A program made the position numbers and the translations under genes. The notes beneath the pieces were generated by a model. It had not been told where the DNA came from, did no database searches, and saw only the letters and a program-made list of their open reading frames with translations. This document shows positions 59,560-64,000 of a DNA stretch of 64,000 nt, piece after piece. Position 1 is the first letter of the stretch. The number at the start of each line of letters is the position of its first letter. Source of the DNA: Phycomyces blakesleeanus NRRL 1555(-) (Eukaryota > Mucoromycota > Mucoromycetes > Mucorales > Phycomycetaceae); the NCBI RefSeq assembly GCF_001638985.1, contig NW_017265135.1, positions 372,001 to 436,000 on the forward strand. The letters are read 5' to 3'.

Positions 59560-60855
59560 GAACTCAATGACTAGACGCCAAAGAGTGCAGTGCGTTCAAT
59601 AAAAAAACCAGAATCTCATATTAAGACAAGCCTTATAAATAAGGCGTCTACAATGAGCGAGTTGGAAAAGAGCCCGGAGACTCACTGTTAAAGACCATGA
59701 TATACACATTTTGCATGAAAATGTTTACGTATATTCCTTTTGATATATCGTGACCGATAGAATACGAGGTACTCAGTGACCACTCCAAGAGTAGAGATAT
59801 AAATAAAAATCGAGTATAAGGTTAATATACTTATTGTGTCAAAGTGTGTGCGCGTGTGCGCGTTTACTTACCTAGCTGTTAACTGCGAAGGGTGTAAAAT
59901 ACTGAGCTGGTTCTCGGTACACCTCTCCATAAGCATACTTTGAACACTATCAAGAGAATAAAGTAATATAAAAGTATAAAGTGAGTATGTTAATTGAGTC
60001 AAAGTATGTATATATTGACTTACCACTCAGTGGACCATACATGGTATGAAGGCACCATCAAAAGAATGGTGGTTAACAGCTAAACAGAACTAGAAACTGC
60101 AATAGAAAAAAAGAAAACATCAAATCATAGTTAGCGTGTTGATCGTGTCAAAGTGTGTGTGTATGTACGCGTTTACTTACCTAGTAAACAGCAGCGGAAG
60201 GCTTGAAAAGTACTTGTGCTAAAAAGCAAGACGGGACGGGACACTGGACACTGTGATAAAATAAAAGAAATATCGAATCATAGTTAGTGTATTGATCGTG
60301 TCAAAGCGTGTGTGTGTTTGCTTACCTAGCAGATAACTGCGTAGGGTTTAAAAAAGTACTTGTGCTTAAAAGCAAAACGGCACTGGACACTGGACACTGT
60401 GACGAAAGAAAGAAAACATCAAATCATAGTTAGTGTGGTGATCGTGTCAAAGCATCTGTGTGTGTATTTACTTACCTGGTACATGAACTTGACGTGAAGG
60501 ACCTCTCCGTGGCTACAGTGGAATGGACGCTGGGCATAGAAGACAGAAAAAAAAAACATGCACAAGAAAACACTGTGCTGTAGTTAGTATATTGACCGTG
60601 TCAAAGTGTGTATGTGTCTGTATAATACTTTACCTGCTATTAGACTGGACATCATTTTTGGAACTTAGCTAGAAACCGCGTCTGGGGTGCGTTTTCATAA
60701 TAAATATCAGTATGGACCTTATACGGATAGAAAGATATAGGCATTTAAAGACAATTTTCTTACCGTGTCAGAAACCAAGGACCACCGAAAGGAAACCAGG
60801 AGGAAGAGGAGGGATAACAGGAAATTGAGAATTGTATCGATTCTTATATGAAAAA
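59560..60855 (-). ncRNA. Putative multi-exon non-coding transcript unit built of tandem exon-intron repeats
   Basis: Minus-strand splice sites predict a chain of small exons: one ending at 60764, then 60681-60634, 60529-60476, 60396-60326, 60250-60181, 60096-60024 and 59946-59872. The introns between them are 60763-60682, 60633-60530, 60475-60397, 60325-60251, 60180-60097 and 60023-59947, with a further donor at 59871. Introns 2-6 share one sequence: GTAAGTAAA, a CACACA tract, CTTTGACACGATCA, the branch point ACTAACTATGATT, a pyrimidine tract, then CACAG. A TATAAGA sequence lies upstream (about 60845). Exon lengths (48, 54, 71, 70, 73, 75) do not share a reading phase, and joined frames hit stops, so coding is unlikely. 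The unit points straight at the decayed LSU rRNA copy. Transcription itself is not shown by the sequence. Confidence 0.45.
59830..60640. repeat. About 150-bp tandem repeat, six units
   Basis: The landmark GTGTCAAAG (plus strand) recurs at 59836, 59996 (GAGTCAAAG), 60145, 60298, 60444 and 60598, with spacing of 146-160 bp. Each unit also carries TTACTTACC (a splice donor on the minus strand) and, in the inner copies, CACTGGACACTGTGA and GTACTTGTGCTNAAAAGC. The intron-derived parts are far better conserved than most exon parts. Confidence 0.85.
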
Positions 60856-60949
60856 AAAATGGGGATGGCGCAGCACGGAAGGCGTAAAATGTCTATTTTG
60901 GATAAATCAAAACAAATTCATATGAAAATTAAATAGTTTCATGTTTTCA

Positions 60950-61506
60950 GTAAAAGCTCCATGTTTTTTATCGCATATTTTTATTGCGTATTTTTTATCG
61001 CATATTTCTATCAAGGACCTATTGGTATTATCTAATAGATACATTGAATAGTACCAACACTGAATACATTTGAGTATTACCTTGTTTTAGATAACATTTA
61101 TATTCCTTTGGGGAATATATTTCTATATCTTTATGTTCACACTACTGATAATCATTATTATTATTATTATTTAAAAAAAAACACCAAGTAAATAAAGAAA
61201 TCCTCCTTAACATTATAATCACACTTTGTTTTCTTTCGCTTCACAAAGTATCCTGAAAGTCATATAAGTATATAAGAACTACTATTAAGAAAATAATAGC
61301 ATGTTTTTATTAAGCTATTTTTTTTTATTTAGGCTATTCAGTTTTACATATATATGCAATATCTCTTGTGAACTACAAACATAATATTCTTTCTTACTCT
61401 TGATCAATAAAAACATTGTTATTATAATGTATATTCACATATCTTAGCTAGCATGACTTATTCTTTACATAATTATGTCTAGAGGCAAAATTTTAATCAT
61501 ATAAAT
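60950..61506 (+). repeat. Left arm of a 557-bp inverted repeat
   Basis: Starts GTAAAAGCTCCATG and ends ATCATATAAAT. Its reverse complement is found at 63444-64000 without visible gaps and apparently without mismatches. AT-rich, with no coding frame. Confidence 0.9.
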
Positions 61507-63443
61507 TTCATGGCAATTGAAACTTGAGTGGTTTGTGTGATAGATTACTCAAATGCGTAAGAGAAGATAATATATACTGATCTACTATAATATCATTTTA
61601 GCCTATATATTGTGGATATCAGTCTATTCTCTTGAAAATAATAAGAAAATAAATAGAGAGATGTGTTAGGATAGTCTATATTAATTTTATTTTTTTTGAT
61701 GATTAAATATATATACATTAACAGATAATATAATAATACAGTCAGTAAGATCAACTTCAGAAGTTTACTGAAATATTTACATTTAAAGTTATCTTAAGAT
61801 ATTAAGACTTGGAGTATATTATTTACATCTTAACAATATTTCAAGGCTTGTATAGATTATGTACTTTAAATCAATTTAATATCTTATACTGGTAGAGCCT
61901 AAGTATTTATAGACAAGCTGGTGGCACTGTTGGTTTCGGACAAGTACCCATATTCAATTACCAACACAATTAGTATTATCCAAACTATTCAATTTTCTCA
62001 ATAACATGCTATCAGCTTAACTCAGAAAAACTATATATTCCCAAATAAATCAACTCAATAAAAAACAACTTTTGCACACTTATATTTTCTTTTTCTTTCT
62101 TTTCTCTGGGTATTTATCTGAAGAACACTTTTATTTGTTACAAAGACTATGAATATTTATCTGATAATCCCCTTTTTCCTTTTCTAAATGTTTTTTTACA
62201 AACTTCTTACACCACACCAACATACACAGCACGTCTCACCACTCTCCTACTAATTTATCTGGAATCATTCGACATTATATTTCTGTGACCTCCGTTTCTC
62301 GCCAAATATTGACTACTATCATGTTTTTAATGGCGTTCTTTCTTCTGCTCAAAAGTCTTACTGGAGAACAATTTCCGGCAATTTTTTGTTTGTTCTTGAC
62401 GATATGTAAAATATATTAAGAATAGCATATAAATAGGGCAATAGTATTAAGTGTATTTGCAATATTCAATATATTTACAGCAACAAAGATAATATTTATA
62501 TACAAGAAGTACAGACTATAAGAAAAGATAAGATAGTAGTTAAAAGATATACAGTTCTGTCTTTATTTCGCAGGAGTACTTAATATATTGAATCCATGTA
62601 AAATTTTGGCTAGAAATTATATTTTTCTTTCTTACTCTATTTTACGTTTTTATTTTGATTATTCTCATTTATTGTTTATCATGAGTCAAAGATTTAAATC
62701 AAAGTTCCAATTGTCTACTATTTTTTTTCTCTTTTGTTCTCGTTTAACTTAAACTTGTTTAATTGAATATATGCATTTCAGAAAAAAATATTAAGAAAAT
62801 ATTGGAAACTAATCAGAAGACTTGTTGATATTGGTGATTTAGTTGCTGCTGCTGCTGCTGTTTTTATTGATATGATATGATCAGTCTTGATGATTTATCA
62901 AGAAAAGTGCACAAAAGTAAAACAGCAAGTAAAAGACAAGAGAAGAATAATAAATGTATATACATATGGAGATATGGAGGGATTCTTACCTGTTATATTC
63001 TGTGCTTTGTTCTTAGAAAACATATTATTGTTCTGATTTTATTAGATGGGCTATACTAGCATTAAATATAATTCAAAATATGTAGCTAGTTTGATAGGGT
63101 ATAAGCATCATTACATTTTTTTTGTTAAAATAGTTATAGATATTGTATATTGAAAATAATGTAAAAGCAGAAGGGTCGAGTAAAGAAAAAAAAGAACTCG
63201 CCAACTAGACTCTGTATCAAAGAGTAATGTCTTTATCAGAGAGAAAGAGAAAAGAAAGAGTATGAATGCATACTATTAGAGATCTACAGTAGCTGTAAAA
63301 TATCTACAATAATCCTTTAAATAATTTTTTTAATGATTTTAATATGATTCCAAAGCAATATAAACTGTAACAGTATATACATACTACAGTGTCCGAAAGA
63401 AAGGTTTAACAGCTTTATTATTTATCTATAACTTTACTAATAC
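61507..63443. other. Spacer between the inverted-repeat arms
   Basis: 1.94 kb of AT-rich unique DNA. A CTGCTG run lies at 62842-62860, and a 60-codon frame (62877-63059) has no family resemblance. No transposase, tRNA or rRNA signature seen. Confidence 0.5.
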
Positions 63444-64000
63444 ATTTATATGATTAAAATTTTGCCTCTAGACATAATTATGTAAAGAATAAGTCATGCT
63501 AGCTAAGATATGTGAATATACATTATAATAACAATGTTTTTATTGATCAAGAGTAAGAAAGAATATTATGTTTGTAGTTCACAAGAGATATTGCATATAT
63601 ATGTAAAACTGAATAGCCTAAATAAAAAAAAATAGCTTAATAAAAACATGCTATTATTTTCTTAATAGTAGTTCTTATATACTTATATGACTTTCAGGAT
63701 ACTTTGTGAAGCGAAAGAAAACAAAGTGTGATTATAATGTTAAGGAGGATTTCTTTATTTACTTGGTGTTTTTTTTTAAATAATAATAATAATAATGATT
63801 ATCAGTAGTGTGAACATAAAGATATAGAAATATATTCCCCAAAGGAATATAAATGTTATCTAAAACAAGGTAATACTCAAATGTATTCAGTGTTGGTACT
63901 ATTCAATGTATCTATTAGATAATACCAATAGGTCCTTGATAGAAATATGCGATAAAAAATACGCAATAAAAATATGCGATAAAAAACATGGAGCTTTTAC
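63444..64000 (-). repeat. Right arm of the 557-bp inverted repeat (may continue past the window)
   Basis: Reverse complement of 60950-61506. It reaches the last base of the window, so the true arm length is at least 557 bp and the outer boundary is unknown. Confidence 0.9.

Noticed and set aside
59872..60681. Protein-coding gene made of the repeated exons
   Set aside because: Exon lengths of 48, 54, 71, 70, 73 and 75 nt and stops in every joined frame tried argue against coding; kept as a putative non-coding unit.
60950..64000. Reading the inverted repeat as LTRs of a retrotransposon
   Set aside because: The arms are inverted, not direct, and no gag/pol, primer-binding site or polypurine tract is visible.
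1..64000. tRNA genes and CRISPR arrays
   Set aside because: No cloverleaf with a GGTTCGANTCC-type T-arm was found by eye, and regularly spaced repeats with unique spacers are absent; the periodic array at 60 kb is explained by exon-intron repeats.

Overview
This window is nuclear DNA of a filamentous early-diverging fungus, most likely Mucoromycota (Mucorales-like; the genus is a guess). The reasons are multi-exon genes with short GTAAG...CTAAC...AG introns (49-222 nt), AT-rich intergenic DNA full of microsatellites, Asn/Gln-rich low-complexity tracts, a velvet factor, a CYSTM protein, an AreA-GATA-like (DUF1752-type) protein, and decayed Tc1/mariner-like DNA transposons. Exon joins below were worked out by hand from reading frame, splice sites and phase; no database was searched.

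Layout. 1-844 (+): 3' end of a GATA-like zinc-finger gene. 4598-8801 (-): TBC/RabGAP protein with a 35-nt microexon. 10784-13978 (-): cytosolic threonyl-tRNA synthetase, 9 exons. 14476-15897 (-): velvet-domain factor with a 16-nt microexon. 16330-18405 (-): type II membrane glycosyltransferase-49-like protein. 19327-20274 (-): NmrA-like reductase. About 22260-23690 (-): decayed transposase-like locus. 25345-25737 (+): CYSTM micro-protein. 28460-29683 (-): AreA-GATA-like domain protein. 30124-32234 (-): ArsB/NhaD-type anion permease, divergent from GOT1 (32992-33890, +). 35409-41965 (+): spectraplakin-like CH-CH-rod-GAR cytoskeletal linker of about 2123 aa. 44098-47174: DDE transposon carrying an inverted partial duplicate of itself. 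49426-51748 (+): NDT80/PhoG-type transcription factor. 53167-55881 (+): 11-exon gene whose product resembles Fanconi anaemia protein FANCC.

The last 8 kb (55.9-64.0 kb) has no recognisable protein gene but is highly structured. It holds a MITE-like element, an 18-bp tandem repeat, a decayed large-subunit rRNA copy on the minus strand (58501-59545), and directly upstream of that on the same strand a tandem array of about 150-bp units. Each unit of the array carries a complete intron (5' splice site, branch point, 3' splice site) plus a small exon. Last comes an inverted repeat with 557-bp arms separated by about 1.9 kb, whose right arm runs off the window end. The array plus rRNA copy is the best candidate here for something undescribed: a spliced, apparently non-coding transcript unit built by exon-intron duplication. 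The FANCC-like gene is the most interesting protein-coding find.

The genes look like independent housekeeping, trafficking and regulatory loci, not a functional cluster. The recurrent themes are membrane traffic (TBC GAP, Got1), fungal regulators (velvet, NDT80-like, AreA-like, GATA-like) and the cytoskeleton.
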